Shown here: positions 1 through 9,900 of the stretch, in pieces | Layout: every line of letters starts with the position of its first letter | Numbering within the stretch: position 1 is the first letter of the stretch | Assembly (NCBI GenBank): GCA_911728435.2 | Contig: OU452209.1 | Location: 9,716,869-9,780,868, forward strand | Direction of reading: 5' to 3' | Source of the DNA: Apoderus coryli | Lineage: Eukaryota; Arthropoda; Insecta; Coleoptera; Attelabidae | Length of the DNA: 64,000 nucleotides | Notes under the pieces: model-generated | Databases searched by the model: none | What the model was told of the DNA's origin: nothing | The model's input: only the letters and a program-made list of their open reading frames with translations | Position numbers and translations under genes: made by a program

Positions 1-215
1 ACACTAGATACGCCCAAATTCCCTGGAGGGACGCTTTATTACGAATGGTTTACGACGGGTCGCAAAAAAAGTTGACAAAATGAAATGTTCAAAGGGAGTG
101 ACGCTTCGTATAGATCTATATTCGGTGTCACCAGACGGGCCGTTTCGTTGATCCACAACTGATCAATGGTGATCGGCAGGCAGTGTGACACAAACTTCCA
201 ACAATTACATATTTC
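1..215. repeat. Rep-A interspersed repeat, fragment 1
   Basis: The segment around 128-212 (CACCAGACGGGCCGTTTCG, then GGTGATCGGC) recurs at 5840-5940 in reverse orientation and at 55320-55400 in the same orientation. The first 45 bases resemble 55546-55590. Family unknown; it looks like a non-autonomous foldback or MITE-type element. The junction with the BEL/Pao relic is near base 215, where the other copies continue with a short spacer instead. Confidence 0.6.
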
Positions 216-1865
216 CTAGGACGAAGTTATTCCTATGGAATTACATACTATCTGGTCCACATATCAATCTCAATTATCCAAATTAAACCATCTTGATATT
301 TTCCGACATGTTCTTTGTGCCAATCCCACTTCTGTCCAGTTGCACGGTCTTTCAGATGCTTCTACAGTTGCTTACGGCGCTTGCATTTTTATAAGAAGTA
401 CAGATTCTTCTGGAAACATTTATTGTATCCTGTTGTGCGCAAAGATCAGGGTAGCACCTCTAAAACATCCATTGCTGTGCCTCGTCTCGAGCTCTCAGCG
501 GCACTGTTATTATCCGAACTCATTGAAAGGACTAAACAATCCCATCATCAGCTTACTTTTGATGAAACATTTTGCTGGTCTGATTCGAATATCGCACTGG
601 CATGGATCAATACCTCGCCTAATTTATTAAAAACCTTTGTGGCGAATCGTGTGTCACAAATTCAATCACTAGTGACCTCTAATGTCTGACACTATGTCAG
701 TACACATGAAAATCCAGCGGATTTAGTTTCACGAGGAATTCCTCCACTTAATTTACTGAATTCGAATTTCTGGTTTCATGGGCTTTTTTGGCTTACAATG
801 ACAAGGGAACATTGGCCCAATCATTCACAACCCGAACTAGCTGAAGTCCCTGAACTACGGCCTCCTAAGGTTTTACTTACTACAAGGAATTTTGATTTTA
901 CCATAATTAAAAAATGCTCCTCTTTTCGACGACTTCAAAGAATATTTGCTCACGTTTTGAGATTCAAACATAATCTACTTTTACCTAAAAATGAGAGGTT
1001 TGGCCAGATCTCATGTGACGAAATGAATGACTCCTTAAACGTTTTAATTCGCTTAGTGCAGGGAGAATTCTTTCCACATGATTATCTAAGTCTTAAAAGA
1101 CATGGCCAAGTTAGCACCAAGAGCGTGTTACTTAATTTAAATCCGTTTCTTGATAAAAATTACATCATTAGAGTTGGCGGACGCATTAACAATTCTGATT
1201 TCGATTTTGACAAAAAACACCCAGCCGTACTTCCCCAAAAACACGTCATAAACATATTGAGCTGAAACATGCTGGTCCGCAACTACTACTTGCCTCTTTG
1301 CGGGAAAGGTATTGGCCTTTATCTGGTCGATATGTAGCCAGAAAAATTGTACGTGATTGTATCCACTGTTTTAGGGCTTTACCGAAATCTCAAGATTAGT
1401 TGATGGATAATTTGCCCGCTTCTTCGTTTAACTCCGTCCAGGCCCTTTGCATCTTGCGGCCTTGATTATGCTGGACCTATATTTATAAAAGACCGTTCCA
1501 GAAGGAATTACAAAACTACTAAGGCTTACATAGCTCTTTTCATTTGCCTGGCTACTAAGGCCTTACATTTAGAAGTAGTAAGCAGTTTGACTTCTGAGAG
1601 TTTCTTAGTAGCTTTGAGACGTTTCATTGCACGTCGCGGTAAATGTGCATGCATACTGTCCGATAATGGAAGCACTTTTGTTGGAGCGAATAATGAAATT
1701 AAAACATTTTTAGATAATAAGAGTGACAAAATTATTGACACACTCTGCAATGAAGGAATTACCTAGAAATTCATACCACCCTTATCTCCGCATTTTGGAG
1801 GTGTTTGGGAGGCTGGAGTGAAATCGGTTAAATTTCACTTAAAACGCGTTGTTGGTAATACTATT
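216..1865 (+). pseudogene. BEL/Pao retrotransposon pol relic (RNase H to integrase)
   Basis: Degenerate pol of a BEL/Pao LTR retrotransposon. Near 340-690 two frames encode the RNase H-like region (HGLSDASTVAYGA, PRLELSAALL, WSDSNIALAWI). Next comes the typical ENPADLVSRG segment (about 715-745) and an integrase zinc-binding region (RVGGRINNSD, about 1165-1195). The integrase core follows from about 1465 to 1850, with DYAGP, LSDNGSTF and GGVWEAGVKSVK carrying the expected acidic residues. The frame is broken by a shift near 420, a stop near 687 where the family has Trp, a shift near 1260 and stops near 1398 and 1764. Gag, protease and most of the reverse transcriptase are missing and no LTR is recognisable. 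It lies between two pieces of Rep-A, either as an insertion or as captured sequence. Confidence 0.85.
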
Positions 1866-2099
1866 TTTCCTTATAGTATTATATAGCTTATACTACCACG
1901 AGAGATGACTGACAACAAGATGTTTTTCTTGTGCGGCCATCGTTTGTGGTGAACTGTGTTTCATCGGGCTTATTGCCTGCTCACACTAGATGTCGCCAGA
2001 AACATCTTGTTATCAGTCATCTCTCGTGCTATGCTAGTATAAGCTCTTCGTAAATGTTGGAAGAAACGGCCCGTCTGTTGAAAGCATGCTAATGTGAAG
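1866..2099. repeat. Rep-A repeat with inverted arms, fragment 2
   Basis: An inverted repeat: CGAGAGATGACTGACAACAAG (about 1901) is mirrored by a near-complement at about 2005-2030 ending in CATCTCTCGTGC. The spacer carries GCCTGCTCACACTAGATG, which also occurs near 5761. The last eight bases (2092-2099, ATGTGAAG) are the target site of the P element and recur at 5607-5614. Matching copies lie at 5607-5985 and 55245-55640. Confidence 0.65.
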
Positions 2100-2126
2100 C
2101 GTGGCGTTAATACACATGGTGTGCTA
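2100..2126. repeat. P-element left terminal inverted repeat
   Basis: Begins CGTGGCGTTAATACAC and ends GGTGTGCTA. It matches the reverse complement of 5580-5606 at 24 of 27 positions and is directly preceded by the 8-bp duplication. Confidence 0.93.
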
Positions 2127-2353
2127 CGCCTATGAATGTGTTTTAGATCGACTTGCGCATGACGTCATTTTGGGAGCAGTTTTAAAAGTGCAGGTGTCAG
2201 AACATCATAATACGAGTATTACTGACGTGGCAACGCCAGATGAGTGATGAAACTGTGAACAGCACAAAGTAATATAAATTGTTTTTATTCTATTCATAAT
2301 TATATAGAAAATTTATAATAAAATCAAATTTATTGTATTTGGGCTCTGTTATA

Positions 2354-5242
2354 ATGCCTGGTTGTGCAATATACGGTTGTAAAAACTATTCGCGGAAAAC
2401 AAAAGGTACAGACATAAGACATTTTAGTTTTCCCCAAAACCAAGAAGTGTCCAAACAGTGGGTTATGGCTTGTCAACGTGAGGATAAAATTAATACAAAG
2501 CAAGGTAAGTCCATTTCAGCTGCTCATGAGAGCCTTTATTAATATAACTTAATTTAAGTCAAAGTCATGTCAAAGTAACATAATATATTAAATCCTGCAC
2601 ACCTTTTAACGCAATTGCTCTTACCTTAAAATTATTTTCAGAAGTAGTAGTAGTTTTAAACCGAAACAATATACTCAAAATTTGTGTATTTAGGACATTA
2701 CGGAATATTCAATACATTTTGAAAATAAAACCTACTTGAACTGCTATTCTAAATTTATTACTTGCTTTATTTAGCACGAATTTGCTCAATGCATTTTGAA
2801 CCTGCTGCTTTCAAAAAAGATTTAAAGCATGAATTGCTAGGATATCGATCAAAAACCAGCCGAGACCTTCTGCCAAATGCCGTACCAACATTATACTTAT
2901 CTAAGAAACATTTACCATCAAAATTAATATCAGGTCAAAAACGGTCTGAAAGGGCTGTTCTGCGTGAATGGAATAAAAACAAGAAAGAAACCGTAAGTCA
3001 ACTTCTGCAAGAATCAGAAGACCAATGTAAAGAAGTTGACCAACAAAAAGTCCTGGCTGTCGGTTGTATCCTAGATGTGGATAAAGAAAATATATGCAAT
3101 ACTATTATGGAGTCATCAATAAAGTAAGTGAAAATAGAACAACTAAAATCTAGGCTTTTTTCAAAAATAATGTTTAATTATTTATGACAAAAAAATTATT
3201 TCAGAGTATTTGAACAAGTCACACTGGAACTGCAGCAATTAAGAAATGAAAATGAATCCTTAAAAACAAAGCTATCGTTGGCAAATAAGGAGCTAGATAC
3301 ATATAGATCTATGTTAAATAAACATTTTGGTCCCGGTCAAATTAAAAGGTTATTAAATCCAACCAAAAATACTAGATGGACGCCTGGAGACATTGCTTCC
3401 GCTATTTCACTAAGAAGTGTAAGCGCTAAAGCCTACAGATACCTTCGTAAAATTGGCCATCCGTTGCCAGCGCTCAGCACTTTAAGAAAATGGGCATTAA
3501 ATTTAAATTTAGGTCAGGGTATTTTAAAAGATGTTTTAAAATTAATGAAGCAAAAATCTTTATCGTTAACACCATTACAAAAAGTTTGTGTTATCTGTGT
3601 TGATGAAATTTATATTTCTAACAAAATGTGTATAGAAACGAAAAATATTCTATTTGAAATCATTGCCAATCTACATTCAGCAGATTATGAAGTTGTTGCT
3701 ATGACCTCTGACATGGGGATAGGGAATCAAAAATTATGGTCAGAAATCAATGTTGGAGATAACAAAAACTGTTTTTTCCACCATCCTGTAGATAATGATA
3801 AAAAAGTATTTGTTTTTGCAGATGTACCACATCTTTTAAAACTTGCAAGAAACCATTTTATAGATCAGGGATTTACAATTAACAACAGTTTTATCAACAA
3901 AAGTCCAATTGAAGAACTAATTGCGGCTTCCTCTGATGATTTGAAAATTGCATACAAAATAAGCGAATATCATCTCACATTACGAGGCACAGAAAGACAA
4001 AAAGTGAAACCGGCTGCACAAATTTTTTCAAACAGTTTGTCAAAAGCTATCGAGTGGTGCGGATTACAAGGGTTTTATAAAAATAGATCTTGGAAACAAA
4101 CTAGTAAATTTTTAAAAATAATGAATGATTGGTTTGATATTTTTAATGCAAAATTCAAGTATGGTAGCCATCCGGGAGCTAATGCTTTTGGCACAGATTT
4201 ACAAAAACAAACTGCAGCTATAAGAGAAACTAACGAAATTATATCACAAATGATAGTTGGCACTCATAAATCACTTGTACCTTTTCAGAAGGGAATCCTG
4301 TTGAGTAATAGGTCCTTAATTGAATTGTATGACTATTTGTATAAGAAATATGGTATTAATTATCTTATTACGTATAGATTGAACCAAGATGTCATAGAAA
4401 ATTTTTTTTCATATATTCGTGGAATGGGTGCCACTAACGATCATCCAGATCCTGTACAAATTTAATATAGAATACTATGGTATATACTTGGTAAACATTC
4501 CCTAGCTATATTTACAATGAACAATAATACCGAAGAAGGTCATGAATCTTGCCTACTTACAAATACTGAAATTTGTTTATCTCAAGAGTTACTTAAAAAC
4601 AATTTATCGGGTGTGAACTCTGAGCAAAATCTTGACAAAGAGGATTTTTCTACTCAGGATGATTGTTTTACTAACTATACATTTGTAGAACCGCAAATAC
4701 CGGAAGAGTTAGTTCCCGAAATAGATCTGACCAATTATGCTGTGCCTTCCGAGTGGGAAAATGTATTGGGGATACTGGAGACTAATAAATTTTCAGATAC
4801 TATAGCAAACGAAGGTTTGAAATATATTGCAGGCTATGTAGCCTATCGGTTCAAAAATAAATTTAAGCATTTAAATTTAGGTAATGAAACAAAAAATGTA
4901 CTTGTTTTAAGTACTAATAGCAATCCTGATTGGCTGAACTTCCTCTCAAGGGGGTTTTTACTTCAACCTAGTGATGAATTGATACAAATGGGACGGATCA
5001 TAGAAGAAGAATTTCGGAATTTTCATGGTAATTTTTTATCGAAAGAACCAATAATATTTAAGAGGTTGGCAAATATTGTTACTGAAAAAATACCATCTAA
5101 TTTAAAATATTTACCCTATGAAGTTATTCTTTTTATGGTTCGTACCCGAATTTATATTAGATTAAGAGAGCTTAATAAAAATATTAGTTTGTTAAATTCC
5201 AAACGCAAGCTGGAAAAAAAAAATGTCCAAGTTTACAAATAA
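2354..5242 (+). pseudogene. P-element transposase, THAP-domain, three exons, one in-frame stop
   Basis: Transposase of the P superfamily (THAP9-like), which cuts and pastes its own element in the nucleus. Exon 1 is 2354-2504, exon 2 2775-3123 and exon 3 3205-5242; the introns are bounded by GTAAGT/TTTAG and GTAAGTG/TTTCAG and the phases agree. The start at 2354 is chosen because MPGCAIYGC opens the C2CH THAP finger; the second Cys and the His follow the first intron (ICSMHFEPAAF) and AVPTLYL closes the domain. A leucine-rich coiled coil (EQVTLELQQLRNENESL) begins exon 3, then the catalytic region (KVCVICVDEIYI) and the C-terminal segment (NQDVIENFFSYIRG). The total is about 845 codons, between Drosophila P transposase (751) and human THAP9 (about 900). 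A TAA at 4463-4465 interrupts an otherwise continuous frame that runs on to 5242. A fourth intron there is possible but has no good splice sites. Confidence 0.9.
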
Positions 5243-5579
5243 AAAAAGTAAATAATTGGTTTTTGTTGTTTATTTAGCCCTAAAACCTTTTTGAATAAAT
5301 ACTGAAAGTACATTACACATGAATAAATATTGTGATTCAGGTCAAGTTATAAATAAAAAAAAAAACATTTTAAGCGCTGTGAAGTATTTTATTTTTCCTA
5401 ATTATTTATACCTACAAGCCACATTTGGCTTTTTTGTTTAGTTATTTTTGTTATTAATGAAACACCTAAAAACAAATACAACTAAGTAATATCGACATTT
5501 AAAAGCCATTGACCAAATTTCAAAAATGCTCCCAGGCTGACGTCACCGGTGCGACAGAGACGGTAGATTACATGCGCGA

Positions 5580-5606
5580 TAGCACACCATCTGTATTAAC
5601 ACCATG
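5580..5606. repeat. P-element right terminal inverted repeat
   Basis: Begins TAGCACACCAT and ends AACACCATG. It is the reverse complement of the left end with three mismatches and is directly followed by ATGTGAAG, the second copy of the target duplication. Confidence 0.93.
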
Positions 5607-5985
5607 ATGTGAAGCAAATTTCCAACATAACTAAAAGCAATTCGTAAATGAAGCCTCCCGCCTGGGAATTTGGGCGCATATAGTTTTGGCAATAGGATAT
5701 GATGGAGATATTACTTCTTGTCCGGCCATCGTTTGTGAACTATGTTTCACCGGGCATATTGCCTGCTCACACTAGATGGCGCCAAAAACATCTTGTTGTC
5801 AGTGATCTCTCGTGCTAGTATAAACTTTTCGTAAATGTTGCAAGTTTGGGTCACACTGCCTGCCGATCACCACTGATGAGTTGTGGATACCCGAAACGGC
5901 CCGTCTGGTGAAAGCATGGTAGTGTGAAGCAAATTTCCAACATAACTAAAAGTCTTGTTACTTTATGTAACAAGCAATTCGTTAA
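5607..5985. repeat. Rep-A repeat, fragment 3 (near-complete copy)
   Basis: Continues the Rep-A copy split by the P element. From about 5628 to 5980 it is the reverse complement of 55258-55620: shared words include TTGCCTGCTCACACTAGATG, GAAACGGCCCGTCTGGTGAA and the palindromic end TTACTTTATGTAACAAG. The pair gives the best view of the full Rep-A unit, roughly 350-400 bp. Confidence 0.7.
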
Positions 5986-6734
5986 TATATTTTACTTCAT
6001 ACTACAGAATTAATGTTACGATGATCTTGAAACTATGTTTGTTCTTCAATTGATACGTTAGATTTTCTAAAAACGGGATTCTAGGTGCAAAGTTTTAGTA
6101 AGAACTACTGGAAGTAATAGTTAGTTATTACCCTTAAGTGAAGATTAACTACTGACTCAACGCTTCAACTGCTAGTTAAACATGTTACCTTTCACTGAAA
6201 TTATTTATTGTTATACATAATATGCAGAACATTTTTGATTAAAATTTTATAATACCTGTTCGATCTCTAATCCATTTCAAAAGTTTTTAAATATACATAT
6301 TTTTGTAGTTTAACTTAGTTAAAAGAGAGTTTATTATTATTTAATATTATGTTCAATAAATTCAGAAAGACCGATAATAAAAACAATACGACTATTAATT
6401 TAAGCTTTAATTACTAGCTCTTTTGTAAAATTTCAAAGAGGGTATTATGAGAAAATGTCCACACAATTGTGAAAACGGTGTGCTGAAAAACGACTAAAAC
6501 ACTAAATTAATTACTTAGGGACCTGAATTGCAAATTTAGAAGTAAATATTGCTTGCACTCTCATTTTTCTCTTTCCTCCCGTAACGAGGCGTAGTGTCCT
6601 AGTTTAGAATTCCTGCTCTATTAAATATTACAGCAAATGTTATCTTACGACGCGAGCTGCATATTATTGGCTTAATATCATTTAAAACGATGTCTTTGTT
6701 CTTATTTCTAAAATACTATAAATATATTTTGTAC
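5986..6734. other. AT-rich intergenic or intronic sequence
   Basis: No coding feature recognised. It lies downstream of the third visible exon of the minus-strand protease gene. The missing exon with the catalytic Ser (GDSGGP) was looked for here by eye and not found. Confidence 0.5.
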
Positions 6735-6970
6735 CTTGATGTCCTGAATAACTTTTGCCAATAGTTGGAAGGCACACTGGCCGCAATACTCCATCTAACG
6801 GGACAACTTCATCCAATTCGAGTAAAGCGATGTCATTGTCATAATTCGCTCCGGTATTGTAACGGCCATGTTTTACAATTCTCTTAATGTTTCTTGAAAT
6901 TATTTGTGTCTCGAACACATTAGCTCTGTCGTGGTCTAATAGTGCAGCAGAAATCCTCTCCTTCGAAAAC
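6735..6970 (-). CDS. Serine protease exon with catalytic Asp
   Basis: Bounded by a TTGAAG acceptor and a GTACAAAA donor on the minus strand. Carries the catalytic Asp in NDIALLELDEVV. The first base completes the Gly codon left by the preceding exon. The donor is weak, so the 3' edge may differ by a few bases. Confidence 0.82.
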
Positions 6971-9900
6971 CTTCAAATTTTAATACTGTAAATACCAAAA
7001 TAAATTGATAGATTTTTGTTGAATATATCGAGAAAAAGCGAATTTGCGTACAAAAATCAACATCTCTTAAAATAATGTTCTTTTTAAATACAAAAAATAT
7101 ATACAGAGTGTGGTTGAGGTCAGAGGGTGATTTCTTAGGTCATTTTTTGAAAAAAAGTTCCCATAAACTTACGTCCGGAAATGCATTGTTTCCAAGCGAT
7201 TTCCGTATGTTTCTGTTAAAAACTCACGAGCAACCCGACTATAATGCGCTGGAGTACCATCATGCATAAACCACATTGCATTTATTATTGCCAATGGTAC
7301 GTTTTTCAGAAATCCAAGAAGCGTGTGTTCCAGTAAGTCGCGATATACCTCTCCGGTCAGTCTTCCTGGTAGAAATACGGGTCCAATTAAGCAGTCACCT
7401 ACAATTCCAATCCAAACTGATCTTGAAAATGATCTTCAAATATCGCATGCGGATTTTTCTCACACCATAAATGGTTATTTTAAAGAAGTGGTCCATTTTT
7501 AAAAGGGAATTAATGAATTGTGAATATGAAATAAAACGTCAAACTCTACGAAATCAGTTCAACAAATCACACTGAACGTGCTGGGTCAATTAAATTACCA
7601 TACATGTTTCGAAGCTTGTAACCCTCATCTTCAGTGGTATTATCAATAGAGAATTTGCATTATGTAAAATATTTATATCATTTGATTAAGAGTAATGTGT
7701 TGGAGTCACTTCGAGGAAAATATTGTTAATTATAAATTGTGATTATATAGTCCACACATATAATATGAATAAGTATATTTCAATCACAAATTATAATTAA
7801 CATTATTTTCCTCGAAGTTACTTCAACACATTACTGTACTGTATTAAAACTAAGCATGGAAAGAAAACAAAAAAGATACGTTGTGACAATGGTGGTGAAT
7901 TTACTTCACATTATTTTAAAAATTACTGCAGGAATAAGGGTATAGAAATTCAATATACAAGTCCATACTCGCCACAACAAAATGGTGTCTCAGAAAGAAT
8001 GAACAGAACTTTAATGGATAAAGTTAGAGTAAAATTTGCTGAAACCAATTTACCGAAAGAACTCTGGGGTGAAGCAAATCAGTGTTCGGCATACGAATTA
8101 AATAGAAGTCCTACAAAAGCAAACAGAGGCATATCTCCAGCAAAAAGGTGGTACGGGATGAATGATTTACATAAATTGAGAATTTTTGGCAGTCAAGCTT
8201 GGCGAGTAGTTATTCCTAAACAAAATAAATTGCAACCACGTGCTGAACATTCCATAATGGTTGGTTATACACCAACAGGCTATAGATTGTGGAATTTTGT
8301 TGAAATTGAAATTGTTTATTCGAGAGATGTAACATTTGATGAAGCAAAACTAAAATATTGTTCAGAAGAAATACAGGAAAATAGAATAGAAGACAAAAAT
8401 GAAATACAAGTTATAGTTGATGAAAATGATAACACAGATATACAGGATGATAATGAAGATAACAATGAAGAAATTAATGATATCAGAACACGAGCAGGAA
8501 GAAGAGTACAGCAACCACAATATTTAAATGATTACGAAGTTTATTCAGCTTATTGTTTATTAACAGAAGATATAAATCCTAAATCATTCAAAGAGGCATC
8601 GAAATATGTTGATTGGAAAAAAGCAATTAATAAAGAATTACAGTCACATAGTAAGTTAAAAACCTGGTCTGAATCTTCCGCGATTCAAACAAAGTGGGTA
8701 TTTAGAACAAAAGAAGATGGAACCAAGAAGGCCAGATTAGTTGCAAAAGGTTTTCAACTTAAGGAGGAGAATTCGTTTGAACCAGTTTATGCTCCGGTAG
8801 CACGGACGTCAACTGTTAGATTATTTTTAAATCATGCATTTCAAATGAATTGGTCTATTAAACAGTTAGATATTCCAACAGCATTCTTAAATGGTTTTCT
8901 TGAAAATGATGTTTATATTTATCCACCTGAAGGGTTAAAAGTTAAAAGTCCTGTTTTAAAATTAAATCGCGCGCTTTACGGTTTAAAAGAATCACCTAAA
9001 GTTTGGAACGAACATTTTAATAATTTTGTTTTAAAAAATAATTTTAAAAGATCTAATTATGACTGTTGTTTTTATTATAATTCGAATGTTTCTATGATTG
9101 ATTATGTAGATGATATTTTGGTAACTGGGTTAAAAGAAAATGTTGCAGAAGTAATTCAGTGCTTAAAAGATGAATTTGAAGCAAAAGAATTAGGAGAAAT
9201 TAATAATTTTCTAGGCATCAATATCACAAGAACCAAAACATCATTAAAGCTATCACAAACAATTATGACATATAAAATTTTAGAAAAATTTAATATGAAT
9301 ACATGTAAAACAGTATCAACACCAATGGAAACAGGGTTTAATATTGTAGAAGATGAAGAAATAATTAATGTGCCACTTAGAGAATTAATTGGAAGTTTAA
9401 TGTATCTTACAACTACCACACGACCTGATCTCGCATTCTCAGTTTCTTATCTAAGTCGATTTTTGGATAAGCCGACACACAAAATTTGGCAAGCAGCAAA
9501 AAGAGTCTCGTTATTTGCAATATAGTAAAGATTTCGAGATGATATATGAAAGAGGAAATATGTCCTTAGAAGCATATTGCGACGCTGATTGGGGTACCGA
9601 TAAAACGGACAGAAAAAGTGTATCTGGTTGGATAACATTTTGTTCTGGAAATCCTATTAGTTGGAGCTCAAGAAAACAAAGTTGTGTTGCTTTGTCGACG
9701 GCGGAGGCAGAATATGTAGCAGCGGCTAGTGCAGCTCAAGAGATAGTTAATTTAAAAGGTGTTTTAAGTGAATTTGGTCTTAATAATTCAATTAGTCTAT
9801 ATTGTGATAATCAAAGTGCAATTTTAATGACTAAAAGTTATGAAAATTCTAAAAGAAGCAAACATATTGATATCAGAAAACATTTTACTAAAGATTTAGT

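Larger units (their letters stand above)
2100..5606 (+). mobile_element. Complete P element (THAP-type DNA transposon)
   Basis: A 3507-bp element with every structural mark of a P-superfamily transposon. The 27-bp terminal inverted repeats (2100-2126 and 5580-5606) differ at three positions, and the right end reads CATGGTGTTAATAC in reverse, starting with CATG as in the Drosophila P element. An exact 8-bp target duplication, ATGTGAAG, lies at 2092-2099 and 5607-5614. A subterminal inverted pair (TGACGTCA plus TGGGAGCA, near 2160-2180 and 5528-5545) lies just inside the ends. The single internal gene is a THAP-domain transposase in three exons. It inserted into a Rep-A copy, which continues on both sides. 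One in-frame stop means this copy probably cannot make full-length transposase. Confidence 0.93.

Noticed and set aside
1526..1750. 74-codon minus-strand ORF
   Set aside because: Shadow of the BEL/Pao integrase, which reads on the plus strand with clear catalytic motifs.
4075..4263. Minus-strand ORF inside the P element
   Set aside because: Antisense shadow of the transposase exon 3.
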